Below are positions 41,701 through 50,307 of a DNA stretch of 64,000 nucleotides, piece after piece; the first letter of the stretch is position 1; each line of letters starts with the position of its first letter. The notes under the pieces were generated by a model, which worked only from the letters and a program-made list of their open reading frames with translations, was not told where the DNA came from and did no database searches. The stretch comes from Desertibaculum subflavum (lineage in GTDB: Bacteria > Pseudomonadota > Alphaproteobacteria > Ferrovibrionales > Ferrovibrionaceae): NCBI GenBank assembly GCA_003576705.1, contig QOZS01000017.1, positions 1 through 64,000 of the forward strand, given 5' to 3'. The position numbers were made by a program, and so were the translations under genes.

Positions 41701-43678
41701 CGTCGGCCAGCTCCGCCTGATGGCGGTTGCCTACGGCAAGTCGAAGGTGGGCAAGGGCGAGGGCAAGGTCATCGTCCGCTATCCGCTGGTGGCCGATGCG
41801 TCCTTCCCGCGTTTCCTGGCGCCGCGCGACCAGAGCCGGATGACCCTGCTGGTGCACAATGTGGAAGCACCGGCCGGCGAGTATCGGCTGGCGCTGAAGG
41901 CGACCGGGGCCGTCGCGCTCGAAGGCAGCACGAACCTCGCCTATCCGCTGGCGGCGAACGAGCGGCGGATCGAGGCGATCGGCCTGGTCGGGCACCATGT
42001 CGGCATCGGTACCATCGATCTGGAAGTGACGGGGCCGGGCGACCTGAAGTTCCGTCGGGAATGGCAGATCGCCGTGCGCTCGCCGCATTACCCGATCACC
42101 TTGGAGCAGGAAGCGGTCCAGGCGCCGGGCGTCGCCTATACGGTCGACCCCAAACTGCTGGAGCCGTTCGAGCCGGGCTCAGCCTCGGTCGCGGTCAACT
42201 ACAGCACGGTGCGCGGCATCGACGTCGCCGGGCTGGTGCAGTCGCTCGACCGCTATCCCTATGGCTGCACCGAGCAGATCACCAGCCGGGCCCTGCCGCT
42301 CGTGCTGGCGGGCGAACTCGCCGCCCTGGCCGGGCCGACCGACACGCGGCGCGCACCGGAGCGGAAGCGCGAGGTGCAGAAGGCGATCGACACCGTGCTC
42401 GACCGGCAGGACGAGAGCGGCTCGGTCGGGCTCTGGCGCTACGGCGACAATGCCGCCTGGCCGTGGGTCGAAGCGATGGCGATCGAGCTGCTGATCCGTG
42501 CCAAGGAGGCAGGCTATGTCATCCCCGACAGCGCCGTCCGCCTCGGGCTCGGCCGTCTCGACAGGATCGGCCGGAGCGGCGGCGAGCGCAGCTACGAGAT
42601 CGATCCCGCCTCCGCGCGGTCGTTGACGCTGGCCGACCGTGCCTATGCACTCGCGGTGCTGTCGCAGCGCGGCGCGGTCGATATCGGCGTGTTGCGCCAG
42701 CTGCACGACGTATCGATCACCGGCATGCGCGGCACCATGGGCGCGGCGCTGCTCGGCGCCGCGCTCGCCAATGCCGGCGATCGCGGCCGCGCCGCCAATG
42801 CCTTCCGCGAGGCGCGGGCGGGGATGGGTCAGTCGGTGCGCGGCGACTACTACGGCTCGCCGCTGCGCAATGTCGCCGGTGTTCTGGCGCTGGCGGTGGA
42901 GAGCAAGGCGGGTCTCGAGTTGCAGCCGATCTTCGACGAGCTGCAGCGGCTGAAGCGGGCACCGGAGAGCATGACGACGCAGGAGAAGCTGTGGCTGACC
43001 CGAGCCGCCGCGGCGATGCTGCGCGACGGCGAGCTCGGGCTCGGCGTGACCGGCATCACCCGCGTCACCGCCAAGGGCGCCTACGCGTTCCGCCCGACCC
43101 CGGCAGAGATCGCGAGCGGCTTCACGGTCACCAACCTGGTCGATCGCGAGGCCTATCGCACCGTGGTCGTGCATGGTGCGCCGCGCGAGGCGCCGCCGGC
43201 GCTCGGGGCCGGATTCACCGTGGAGAAGAAGCTCTTCACCTTGAAGGGTGATCCGGTCGAGGCCGGGCGGGCGATGCAGCACGATCGCATCCTGGTCTCG
43301 ATCACCGCCAAACCGCGCGACCGCGCCTATCGCCAGGCCGTGCTGGTCGACCTGCTGCCCGCGGGGTGGGAGATCGAGAGCATCGTGCCGCGGGGCGAGG
43401 ATGGCGGTTCGGCCTATCCGTTCCTGCCCGCCATCTCGCGGGCGCGGCTGCGCGAGGCCCGGGACGACCGGCTGGTCGCGGCCGTCGATGTGGGGCCGCC
43501 GCCTTACCGCTACTACTGGGGCGAGGAGGAAGACAGGGGCGACCTCCATGTTGCGTATATCGCGCGCGCCGTCGTGCCCGGCCGCTACACTTTGCCGGGT
43601 GCGGTGGTGGAGGACATGTACCGCGCCGGATTCATGGGCCGCACCGCCACGATGACGACCGTGGTCGAAGGAAAATGA
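38708..43678 (+). CDS. Bacterial alpha-2-macroglobulin (periplasmic protease inhibitor)
   Basis: The product has 1656 residues. The N-terminal segment GLWAALAAGVVVVGAGAGFW is a membrane anchor with no lipobox Cys, so it is not a lipoprotein like E. coli YfhM. A Pro/Ala-rich linker follows to about residue 65, then MG-type domains including AYLYADRGIYRPGETVHLVALLRD, the classic A2M motif. The thioester is in YPYGCTEQITSRALP, with Cys1187 and Gln1190. The helical TED region continues after it, and the C-terminal domain ends TTVVEGK. It traps invading proteases in the periplasm. The stop overlaps the PBP1C start as ATGA, the usual partner. Confidence 0.94.
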   Translation: MRKGLWAALAAGVVVVGAGAGFWFGGIGRGDREPAPSQAPPAPTAPQAETRPPAAAAPAASQPVAREMAFAGVQVEYDGETPEACLRFTQALAPEGQNYRDFLDLRQGFNPAVRVDGDRLCLAGLQYGTEYQVTIRAGLPAASGARTTAPETVPLSLAERPPYIGIVGSGFVLPREGSSGLPVETINLDRVEVQVLRIGDRALPTEARQLLANRQLYRWTVQSIAAQRATLLWQGQMDVARRPNQRVVTSFPIAEAIKERKPGAYLVVVSKPGAVRLAGGADTTDDEEYEEDYAGTAPFAARLIVETDTALTTLQGQDGTFVFARSILTAKPLAGIELALISAGNDELARGKTDADGRLKLDPGLLRGAGGAAASMLLAFGGGGDLAVLDLRRPAFDFSDRGVTGRPSPGPLDAYLYADRGIYRPGETVHLVALLRDAAAQAVEGLPLTLAITRPNGVEYRRLALEAKPAGGFQHDFTLPESAARGVWAVTAHADPKGPAIGRVEVDVQDFVPERLKVTAATAAKRLRPTAPLEVEIEALFLYGAPAAELDVEAEIKLLPDKQPFPNLKGWQFGREDDRFTEEVVSLNVEATDAEGKAKATGALKQLAEVSWPLQAMVTVGVFEPSGRVVQDRVMLPFVNREVLLGIRPTFADRRVQEGSEAVLEVAAFDADGARIAREQVRWRLYKEWTDYTWYQDGGRWLYRSNTRDRLAREGLANIAADTPLQLREPLDWGRYRLVVDDAASGASSSYRFRVGWAPTTDAADIPDKVEVLVEKEAHAAGSNARVRIVPPGPGELMIAVAGDRIYETRSLSVTGAEATIEVAVDAAWGPGAYVLASWYRPLNQGKPRDPLRAVGLAWIGIDTSDRVLAVELGAPEKITPEARLSVPLVVKGVAAGETTFVTLAAVDEGILQLTRFVSPDPAKHYFGKRRLGIDYRDDYGRLLDGNAGPAGRLRSGGDGIGGAGLAVVPTRSVALFSGPIQVDAEGKATVALDVPDFVGQLRLMAVAYGKSKVGKGEGKVIVRYPLVADASFPRFLAPRDQSRMTLLVHNVEAPAGEYRLALKATGAVALEGSTNLAYPLAANERRIEAIGLVGHHVGIGTIDLEVTGPGDLKFRREWQIAVRSPHYPITLEQEAVQAPGVAYTVDPKLLEPFEPGSASVAVNYSTVRGIDVAGLVQSLDRYPYGCTEQITSRALPLVLAGELAALAGPTDTRRAPERKREVQKAIDTVLDRQDESGSVGLWRYGDNAAWPWVEAMAIELLIRAKEAGYVIPDSAVRLGLGRLDRIGRSGGERSYEIDPASARSLTLADRAYALAVLSQRGAVDIGVLRQLHDVSITGMRGTMGAALLGAALANAGDRGRAANAFREARAGMGQSVRGDYYGSPLRNVAGVLALAVESKAGLELQPIFDELQRLKRAPESMTTQEKLWLTRAAAAMLRDGELGLGVTGITRVTAKGAYAFRPTPAEIASGFTVTNLVDREAYRTVVVHGAPREAPPALGAGFTVEKKLFTLKGDPVEAGRAMQHDRILVSITAKPRDRAYRQAVLVDLLPAGWEIESIVPRGEDGGSAYPFLPAISRARLREARDDRLVAAVDVGPPPYRYYWGEEEDRGDLHVAYIARAVVPGRYTLPGAVVEDMYRAGFMGRTATMTTVVEGK

Positions 43679-45744
43679 TCGGCCGCCGCTTGCAGCGCTG
43701 GCTGATCGGCGCGGTGGGGGCGCTTGTCGCCCTCGTCGCCGCCGATCGGCTGCTGCCGCCGGATCTCTCCAAGCTCGACGACCTCTCGGTCGTGGTCGCC
43801 GACCGGCGGGGCGAGCCGCTCCGCATCTATCTGTCGCGCGACCAGCAATATCGGCTGCCGGTGGCGCTGGAGCAGGTCGACCGCCGCTATGTCGACCTGC
43901 TGCTGGCCTACGAGGATGCGCGCTTCGCCACCCATCCCGGCATCGACCCGCTGGCGGTTGCGCGTGCGCTGCGGCAATGGGCGGATAACGGCCGCGTGGT
44001 TTCCGGCGCCTCGACCCTGACCATGCAGGTGGCGCGGCTGCTGGAGCCCAGGCCGCGCACATTCGGCGCGAAGATCGTTGAATCGCTCCGCGCGCTGCAG
44101 CTCGAATGGCGCTACAGCAAGGACGAGATCCTCGGCATCTATCTCACGCTGGCGCCGTTCGGCGGCAACCTGCAGGGCATCGAAGCGGCGACGCGTGCCT
44201 ATTTCGGCAAGGGACCGGCTGAGCTGACGCTCGGCGAGGTGGCTCTGCTGATTGCGTTGCCGCAATCGCCGACAGCGCGGCGGCCCGACCTGGCGCCGGA
44301 GCGGGCGCGGGCAGCAGCGCATCGGGTGCTGGACCGGCTGGCCGCGGCTGGCGCCATCACGGACGTGGCGGCGCGCGAGGCGAAGCAGGAACGGCTGGCC
44401 GATGCGAGGCTGCGCTTTCCGTTCGCCGCGCCGCATCTCGCCGACCGGCTGCGCCGCGGCGGTGCGTCCTTCGTGCACACGACGATCGATGGCGACCTGC
44501 AGCGGTCGATGGAAGGGCTTGCCACGCGGGAAGCCGGGGCGATCGCCGACGGCGCCACCATCGCCGTGATCGTGGTGGAGCACGAGGGGCGTCGTGTCGC
44601 GGCCTATATCGGCGGGCACGATTATTTCTCGGCGCAAGGCCAGGTCGATGCCGCGCGGGCCGTGCGCTCGCCCGGGTCGACGCTCAAGCCGCTGATCTAT
44701 GCCTTCGCCTTCGACGACCTGACCCTGCATCCCGAGACCAAGATCGCCGACACGCCGATCCGCTTCGGCAACTGGGCGCCGCGCAATTTCGATCGTGGCT
44801 TCCGTGGCGAAGTGACGGTGCGCGAGGCGCTGCAGCAATCGCTCAATCTGCCCGCCGTGGCCGTGCTCGATCGGATCGGGGCGGACCGCTTCCGCGCCGG
44901 GCTGCAGCAAGCCGGCATCCGCCTTGACCTGCCGCGCGCCGCGCAGGCGGCGGGCCTGCCGATCGCGCTGGGCGGTGCGGGCACCACGCTCAACGACCTG
45001 GTGACGCTCTATGCCGGGCTCGCCAATCATGGCCGCATAGCGCCGTCCCGGCTGCTGATGGACGATGCAGGCGCGGAGCCGGTGCAGCTCGTGAGCGCGA
45101 GTGCTGCCTGGTATGTCGCCCGCATCCTCGCCGATGCACCGCGGCCGGACGCCCTGTTCGCCCTGGCGGCCGAAGGCGATCGCCGCCGCGTGGCGTACAA
45201 GACCGGCACGTCCTACGGCTTCCGCGATGCCTGGGCGATCGGCTGGTCGGCCAGCCACACGATCGGCGTCTGGGTCGGGCGGCTCGACGGCACGCCCCGG
45301 CCGGGGCAGTACGGCCGCAATACTGCGGCGCCGATCCTGTTCAAGGCCTTCGATCTGGTGCCGGGAAATCGCGGCCTGACCGACGACCCGCCGCCGGACG
45401 CCGCCATTGCCGGCGCGCCGAACCGCCGGCTGCCGGTCGCGCTGAAGAAGTTCCGGCCCAAGGGCGGCGTCGAGCCGGAACAGGGGGGGGCTCTCCGCAT
45501 CGCCTTTCCGCCCGATGGCAGCACGATCGAGCGCGACCGCGATGTCAGCGGACTCGTGGATGCGCTGCCCTTCGAGGCGCTGGGCGGCACGCCGCCCTAT
45601 CGCTGGCTGGTCAATGGCCGCCTACTGGCGCCGAGCGAGCGCTTTGCCGAAGCGCGCTGGACGCCGGACGGGGAAGGCTTCGCCCGTATCGTCGTGGTCG
45701 ACGCCAAGGGAAGGGCGGCGCATGCCGACATTCGCGTGAAGTGA
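43675..45744 (+). CDS. pbpC: Penicillin-binding protein 1C
   Basis: The product has 689 residues. One N-terminal membrane segment (LIGAVGALVALVAADRL) precedes a GT51 transglycosylase with the catalytic Glu80 in YEDARFATHPGIDPLA, plus GASTLTMQVARLL and YSKDEILGIYLTLAPFGGN. The transpeptidase has the SxxK Ser335 in RSPGSTLKP, SLNLPAV as the SxN motif, and K509 in VAYKTGTSYGF. A C-terminal BiPBP_C domain (about residues 600-689) contains FPPDGSTIERDRDV. It builds peptidoglycan together with, or in response to, the alpha-2-macroglobulin encoded directly upstream. The gene has no break or missing catalytic residue. Confidence 0.96.
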   Translation: MIGRRLQRWLIGAVGALVALVAADRLLPPDLSKLDDLSVVVADRRGEPLRIYLSRDQQYRLPVALEQVDRRYVDLLLAYEDARFATHPGIDPLAVARALRQWADNGRVVSGASTLTMQVARLLEPRPRTFGAKIVESLRALQLEWRYSKDEILGIYLTLAPFGGNLQGIEAATRAYFGKGPAELTLGEVALLIALPQSPTARRPDLAPERARAAAHRVLDRLAAAGAITDVAAREAKQERLADARLRFPFAAPHLADRLRRGGASFVHTTIDGDLQRSMEGLATREAGAIADGATIAVIVVEHEGRRVAAYIGGHDYFSAQGQVDAARAVRSPGSTLKPLIYAFAFDDLTLHPETKIADTPIRFGNWAPRNFDRGFRGEVTVREALQQSLNLPAVAVLDRIGADRFRAGLQQAGIRLDLPRAAQAAGLPIALGGAGTTLNDLVTLYAGLANHGRIAPSRLLMDDAGAEPVQLVSASAAWYVARILADAPRPDALFALAAEGDRRRVAYKTGTSYGFRDAWAIGWSASHTIGVWVGRLDGTPRPGQYGRNTAAPILFKAFDLVPGNRGLTDDPPPDAAIAGAPNRRLPVALKKFRPKGGVEPEQGGALRIAFPPDGSTIERDRDVSGLVDALPFEALGGTPPYRWLVNGRLLAPSERFAEARWTPDGEGFARIVVVDAKGRAAHADIRVK

Positions 45745-45816
45745 GGCGTCGCGGCGGCGCTTGACCGCCTTGGCCCGCCTCCTTGAAAGTCGGTGGCAAA
45801 GCCAAGGGAGGCTGGG

Positions 45817-47061
45817 ATGGCGGCGGACCGCAAGTACTACAGCGAACTTGAGATGCGCGACCCGGGCGAGCGCGAGGCGGCGCTGATGGCGCAGCTCGCC
45901 AAGCAAATCGCACATGCCAAGGCGAACTCGGCGCATTTCGGCGCGGTGCTGAAGGATGTCGATGCCGCCGCCGTGTCGAGCCGCGCGGCGCTGGCCAAGC
46001 TGCCGGTCACGCGCAAGGGCGACCTCAAGGATCTGCAGGCGAAGTCGAAGCCGTTCGGCGGGCTGAACGCCTGGCCGCTCGCCCGGATGAGCCATGTGTT
46101 CCAGTCGCCCGGTCCGATCTACGAGCCGGGGGCCAAGGGCGAGGACAATTGGGGCTTCGCGCGGGCGCTCTGGGCCGCGGGTGCCCGGCCCGGCATGCTG
46201 GTGCACAACACCTTCTCCTACCATCTGGTCCCGGCCGGCCTGATGGTGGAGGGCGGCGCTCGGGCGATCGGCTGCCCGGTCTTCCCCGGCGGCGTCGGCA
46301 ATACCGAACTGCAGGTACAGGCGATCAACGACCTCAAGCCCGCCGTCTACGCCGGTACGCCGTCCTTCCTGAAGATCCTGCTGGAGAAGGCGCGTGAGCT
46401 GAAGTTCGACACGTCGAGCCTTCGGCACGCCTCGGTCGGCGCCGAGGCCTTGCCGCCTTCGCTTCGCGCTGCGATCAAGGAGCTCGGCGTGTTCGCGATC
46501 CAGAGCTACGGCACGGCCGATGTCGGCGTGATCGCATACGAGACCGAGGCGCTGGAAGGCATGGTGATCGACGAGAATGTGATCGTCGAGATCGTGCGGC
46601 CCGGCACCGGCGAGCCGGTGGCCGAGGGCGATGTCGGCGAGGTGGTGGTGACGACCTTCAACCCGGCCTATCCGCTGATCCGCTTCGGTACCGGCGATCT
46701 CTCGGCCGTGCTGCCGGGGCGGAGTCCCTGCGGCCGCACCAATACGCGGATCAAGGGCTGGATGGGCCGGGCCGACCAGACAACCAAGATCCGCGGCATG
46801 TTCGTGCATCCGACCCAGGCCGGCGACGTGGCCAAGCGGCATCCCGAAATCGGCAGGATCCGCATCGAGGTGACGACCAGGAACAATCTCGACGACATGG
46901 TGGTGAAGTGCGAGGCCAAGGCGTCGGGCGAAGCGCTGGCCGCGGCCATCGCGGATAGCGTCGTCGCGGTCTGCAAGGTGCGCGGCCGGGTCGAGCTGGT
47001 GGCGCCCGGCAGCCTGCCCGACGACGGCAAGGTGATCGCCGACCTGCGCAGCTATGCGTGA
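45817..47061 (+). CDS. Phenylacetate-CoA ligase-like AMP-forming enzyme
   Basis: The product has 414 residues, slightly shorter than PaaK. The start region has YYSELEMRDPGEREAALMAQLAKQIAHAK, as in the PaaK group, then LPVTRKGDLKDLQ. FSYHLVPAGLMVEGGARAIG, AVYAGTPSFLKILLEKA and FAIQSYGTADVGVIAYE form the adenylate-binding core; the usual YGLTE reads YGTADVG here. IRFGTGDLSAVLPG and the late IKGWMGRADQTTKIRGMFVHP (with hinge and Lys region) agree. It activates an aromatic or other carboxylate as the CoA thioester. GGGAGG lies about 10 bases before the ATG. No paa cluster is nearby. Confidence 0.88.
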   Translation: MAADRKYYSELEMRDPGEREAALMAQLAKQIAHAKANSAHFGAVLKDVDAAAVSSRAALAKLPVTRKGDLKDLQAKSKPFGGLNAWPLARMSHVFQSPGPIYEPGAKGEDNWGFARALWAAGARPGMLVHNTFSYHLVPAGLMVEGGARAIGCPVFPGGVGNTELQVQAINDLKPAVYAGTPSFLKILLEKARELKFDTSSLRHASVGAEALPPSLRAAIKELGVFAIQSYGTADVGVIAYETEALEGMVIDENVIVEIVRPGTGEPVAEGDVGEVVVTTFNPAYPLIRFGTGDLSAVLPGRSPCGRTNTRIKGWMGRADQTTKIRGMFVHPTQAGDVAKRHPEIGRIRIEVTTRNNLDDMVVKCEAKASGEALAAAIADSVVAVCKVRGRVELVAPGSLPDDGKVIADLRSYA

Positions 47062-47115
47062 GTTTCGCGGCCGTGCTATAGAGGTCTAGACAACCTCTGG
47101 AACACGCGGCGCGGG

Positions 47116-47649
47116 ATGACGAACGAAGTTCTGGTGCGACCGGCGGTGACCGCCGATATGGCCGCAGTGCAGGCGATCTACGCCCATCACGTTCGGCACG
47201 GCCTCGCCTCCTTCGAGGACGATCCGCCCTCGCTCGACGAGGTCATCCGGCGCTGGCGCGACGTCGTCGATCGCGACCTGCCCTATGTGGTCGCCGAGCA
47301 GGGCGGCGAGATACTGGGATACGCTTATGCCGGCCCGTATCGCACCCGGCCGGCCTATCGCTACACGCTGGAGAATTCGGTCTATGTGCGCGAAGGCCTG
47401 CAGCAGCGCGGCGTCGGCCGGGCCGCGATGCGGGTTGTGCTGTCCGAATGTGCGGCCCGCGGCTACCGGCAGATGATCGCCGTGATCGGCGACAGCGCGA
47501 ACGAGGGATCGATCCGGCTGCATGAGCGGCTCGGCTTCGCCCGCGTCGGCCTGCTGACCGCCGTCGGCTTCAAGTTCGGTCGATGGGTCGACAGTGTGCT
47601 CATGCAGCGCAGCCTCGGTGAAGGGGAAAAATCGCCCCCGCTCCGTTGA
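47116..47649 (+). CDS. GNAT N-acetyltransferase (phosphinothricin acetyltransferase type)
   Basis: The product has 177 residues. Features of the PAT/Bar group: LVRPAVTADMAAVQAIYAHHV, LASFEDDPPSLDEV, VVAEQGGEILGYAYAGPYRTRPAYRYT, then SVYVREGLQQRGVGRAAMRV, where Q/RxxGxG/A is the acetyl-CoA loop, and MIAVIGDSANEGSIRLHERLGF. Members acetylate phosphinothricin, methionine sulfoximine or similar amines. The clinical or natural substrate cannot be read. It starts 54 bases after the PaaK-like gene. Confidence 0.93.
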   Translation: MTNEVLVRPAVTADMAAVQAIYAHHVRHGLASFEDDPPSLDEVIRRWRDVVDRDLPYVVAEQGGEILGYAYAGPYRTRPAYRYTLENSVYVREGLQQRGVGRAAMRVVLSECAARGYRQMIAVIGDSANEGSIRLHERLGFARVGLLTAVGFKFGRWVDSVLMQRSLGEGEKSPPLR

Positions 47650-47720
47650 TCGGTTGAAAAATATCAGCTAAAAGCACTGATTGCGCGCGCCGAACCAATT
47701 CGCTCTACAATGTGTAGGAA

Positions 47721-47753
47721 CCACTTGGGCAGTTTCTGCGTCTCGCCAAGTGG
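47721..47753. promoter_or_regulatory. Inverted repeat CCACTTGG-N17-CCAAGTGG upstream of the sensor kinase
   Basis: CCACTTGG at 47721-47728 is matched by CCAAGTGG at 47746-47753. The second arm ends 18 bases before the kinase ATG at 47772. It may be an operator or a stem-loop in the leader. The upstream 70 bases are AT-rich relative to their surroundings (GAAAAATATCAGC) and probably contain the promoter. Confidence 0.5.
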
Positions 47754-47771
47754 AACGGGGCGGCATTGGCG

Positions 47772-49703
47772 ATGCGGGATCCTGCAAGTGACGCTCGATT
47801 GCTGCGCGCGGTGGTCGATACCGCCGTCGATGGGGTGATCCTGATCGACGAAGCCGGCATCGTTCAGATGTTCAATCCCGCTTGCGAGCGCTTGTTCGGC
47901 TACGCCGCAGCTGACGTGCTCGGCCGCAACGTCAAGATGCTGATGCCGTCACCGTTTCAGGAGGCACATGACGGCTATGTCGCGAACTACCGGCGCACCG
48001 GCGAAAAGAAGATCATCGGCATCGGTCGCGAAGTGCTGGGGCGCCGTCGCGACGGCACGACCTTTCCGATGCATCTCTCGGTCGGGGAGGCGAAGCTCGA
48101 CGAGGGCACTGCTTTCGTCGGCATCATCCACGACCTGACCGAGCGCGAGCGCACCGCCTGGGCGCTGCGCGAAGGGGCCGAGCGGCTGGAAGCGGTGGTG
48201 GCCACCGCGGTCGATGGCGTCATCCTGATTGACGAGGCCGGCTCCATCCAGATGTTCAACCCGGCATGCGAGCGCCTGTTCGGCTATCGCGCCGAGGAGG
48301 TGGCCGGCCAGAACGTCCGGCTGCTGATGCCGGAGCCGTTTCGCAGCGAGCACGACGCCTACCTTGCCAACTATCGCCGCACCGGCGAGCGCAAGATCAT
48401 CGGTATCGGCCGCGAGGTGACGGGACGGCGCAAGGACGGGACGACCTTCCCGATGGATCTCTCCGTCGGCGAGGCGCGCCAGCAGGGCGCGCCGGTCTTC
48501 GTCGGCGTGATCCACGATCTGACCGAGCGGAAGCGCACCGAGGAACAGCTGGTGCAGGCGCAGAAGATGGAAGCGGTCGGGCAGCTTTCGGGCGGCATCG
48601 CGCACGACTTCAACAACCTACTGACCGTCATCATCGGCAATGCCTCGGCACTGAGCGACAAGCTGAGGGCGCGGCCGGACCTGAAGCGGCAGATCGACGA
48701 CATCGTCGCCGCCGGGGACCGCGGCGCGGAGCTGACGCGCCGGCTGCTCGCCTTCGGCCGGCGGCAGACGCTGATGCCGAAGGAGATCGACTGCAATCGG
48801 CTGATCGACGGCATGCAGAAGCTGCTGCGCCGCACCTTGCGGGAGGATATCGAGATCCAAACCGCGACCGATTCCGGGTTGTGGCCTGCCTTCTGCGATC
48901 CAAGTCAACTCGAAAGCGCCATCCTCAACCTGGCGCTCAATGCACAGGATGCGATGCCGAAGGGCGGCAACCTCGTCATCACCACGGCCAATATGCCGCT
49001 CGACGACGCCTATCGCGACCGCTACCCCGAAGTGCTGGCCGGTCACTATGTGCTGGTCTCGGTCACCGACGACGGCGAAGGCATGCCGCCCGACGTGCTG
49101 GAGCGGGTGTTCGAGCCCTTCTTCACCACCAAGGAAGTCGGCAAAGGCAGCGGTTTGGGCTTGAGCATGGTCTATGGCTTCGTCAAACAGTCGGGTGGGC
49201 ATGTCAGCCTGTACAGCGAGCCCGGCCTTGGCACCACGGTGCGCATGTACCTGCCGGCGAGCGAGACTGTGGCGGCGGCGGCACGAGCGTCGCCGTCGGA
49301 GCCGGCGACCGAGGCATCGGTCCCGCCGCGCGGGCGTGAGCGGATCCTGGTGGCGGAGGACGATCCTTTTGTCCGGGCCTTTGCCATCGGCTCGCTCGAG
49401 AGTCTGGGCTATGAGGTGATCCCGGCGATGGACGGGCGCGAGGCCTTGGCCCGGCTCAGCCACGAGCAGCATGTCGACCTGCTGTTCACCGACATCGTGA
49501 TGCCGGGCGGCCTCAACGGCTGGGAACTCGCCGATCGGGCGCGGCTGCTCAAGCCGGAGCTCAAAGTCCTGCTGACCTCCGGTTACGCCGTCGAGACTCT
49601 GGCGGAGCGAGGGCGCTTGCGGCCCGGCACCGTGTTCCTGAACAAGCCCTATCGCAAGGCCGACCTTGCCATGCGCGTGCGCGAGGCGCTGGACACGCCG
49701 TAG
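47772..49703 (+). CDS. FixL-like soluble hybrid histidine kinase: PAS-PAS-HisKA-HATPase-REC
   Basis: The product has 643 residues and no membrane segments. Two PAS domains (about 12-125 and 140-253) are roughly three quarters identical by eye and match the FixL haem PAS. Each keeps a His at the position of the FixL proximal haem ligand (H66 and H194) and an Arg twenty residues on (R86 and R214), like FixL Arg220, in KIIGIGREV. The kinase core has phospho-His278 in GGIAHDFNNLL, an N box (NLALNAQDAM), a DDGEGM G1 box and GKGSGLGLSMVYGF. The C-terminal receiver has Asp574 in FTDIVMPGG and KPYRKADL. The likely role is oxygen or gas sensing; the output partner is not in the window. The ATG at 47772 is preferred to a TTG at 47766. 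Confidence 0.9.
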   Translation: MRDPASDARLLRAVVDTAVDGVILIDEAGIVQMFNPACERLFGYAAADVLGRNVKMLMPSPFQEAHDGYVANYRRTGEKKIIGIGREVLGRRRDGTTFPMHLSVGEAKLDEGTAFVGIIHDLTERERTAWALREGAERLEAVVATAVDGVILIDEAGSIQMFNPACERLFGYRAEEVAGQNVRLLMPEPFRSEHDAYLANYRRTGERKIIGIGREVTGRRKDGTTFPMDLSVGEARQQGAPVFVGVIHDLTERKRTEEQLVQAQKMEAVGQLSGGIAHDFNNLLTVIIGNASALSDKLRARPDLKRQIDDIVAAGDRGAELTRRLLAFGRRQTLMPKEIDCNRLIDGMQKLLRRTLREDIEIQTATDSGLWPAFCDPSQLESAILNLALNAQDAMPKGGNLVITTANMPLDDAYRDRYPEVLAGHYVLVSVTDDGEGMPPDVLERVFEPFFTTKEVGKGSGLGLSMVYGFVKQSGGHVSLYSEPGLGTTVRMYLPASETVAAAARASPSEPATEASVPPRGRERILVAEDDPFVRAFAIGSLESLGYEVIPAMDGREALARLSHEQHVDLLFTDIVMPGGLNGWELADRARLLKPELKVLLTSGYAVETLAERGRLRPGTVFLNKPYRKADLAMRVREALDTP

Positions 49704-49760
49704 AGGAGACGGTCGCGGAGTATCCAGCGCTTCTCGCGCCTGCCTGCCACCCCGGAAGTG

Positions 49761-50144
49761 CTAGTTGCTGGCCTTCGGCAGGCGCTGGAGGATCTTCTGG
49801 TGCACGTCCGGGTTGTTGCGCGCTTCCTCCATGATCGAGCTGTATTCCTGCAGGGAGAGGCCCTGATCGGTGATCGCCTTTTCGATCCTGGCATTGGCCT
49901 CGTCGACGATGCGCTGCTTCTCGGCCGGCGGCGCCGCGGCCAGCTGCTCGCGGTAGTCGCGCGATAGGCTGGCCACCTGCACGGTGGCCGCGGCCGCCTT
50001 GTCGAGCTTCTCGTCCGGAATGGTCTCTGCGGGCTTGGTGGGCGCGGTCGAGGGAGGTTGGGTCTGCGCGATCACCGCCGGGGCGGAGAGGAGGCAGGCG
50101 GCGCCGACCAAGGTGGCGGCGAGAGTCCGCATCGATGGTCGCAT
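49761..50144 (-). CDS. DUF4168-type secreted protein
   Basis: The product has 127 residues with a signal peptide (residues 1-26, LAATLVGAACLLSAPAVIAQ). A Pro/Thr-rich linker follows, then a helical region: IPDEKLDKAAAATVQVASLSRDYREQL, EKQRIVDEANARIEKAI and GLSLQEYSSIMEEARNNPDVHQKIL. This matches the DUF4168 pattern of small periplasmic proteins of unknown role. A good ribosome binding site (AGAAGGAG) precedes the ATG at 50144. It converges on the sensor kinase gene, with 57 bases between the stop codons. Confidence 0.85.
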   Translation of the reverse strand: MRPSMRTLAATLVGAACLLSAPAVIAQTQPPSTAPTKPAETIPDEKLDKAAAATVQVASLSRDYREQLAAAPPAEKQRIVDEANARIEKAITDQGLSLQEYSSIMEEARNNPDVHQKILQRLPKASN

Positions 50145-50307
50145 GTCGATCTCCTTCTGTGCTGTGCCAGGGTGACCCGCAGCGCGGGGCCTCATCGCAA
50201 CGGCAGCTTGGCGAACGCGTTGCCGGCGGGGCTGTGAGATTTGGGCGAGAACGGTAGGACGCGCGCGCAGAGCGGCAGCGCGGCATGAAGACCCTGAACT
50301 TCTTGCG

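Noticed and set aside
45744..45816. Attenuator hairpin pairing GCCTCCTTG with CAAGGGAGGC before the PaaK-like start
   Set aside because: The pairing has a bulge and only one candidate form was visible by eye. It may hide the ribosome binding site but the evidence is too thin to list.
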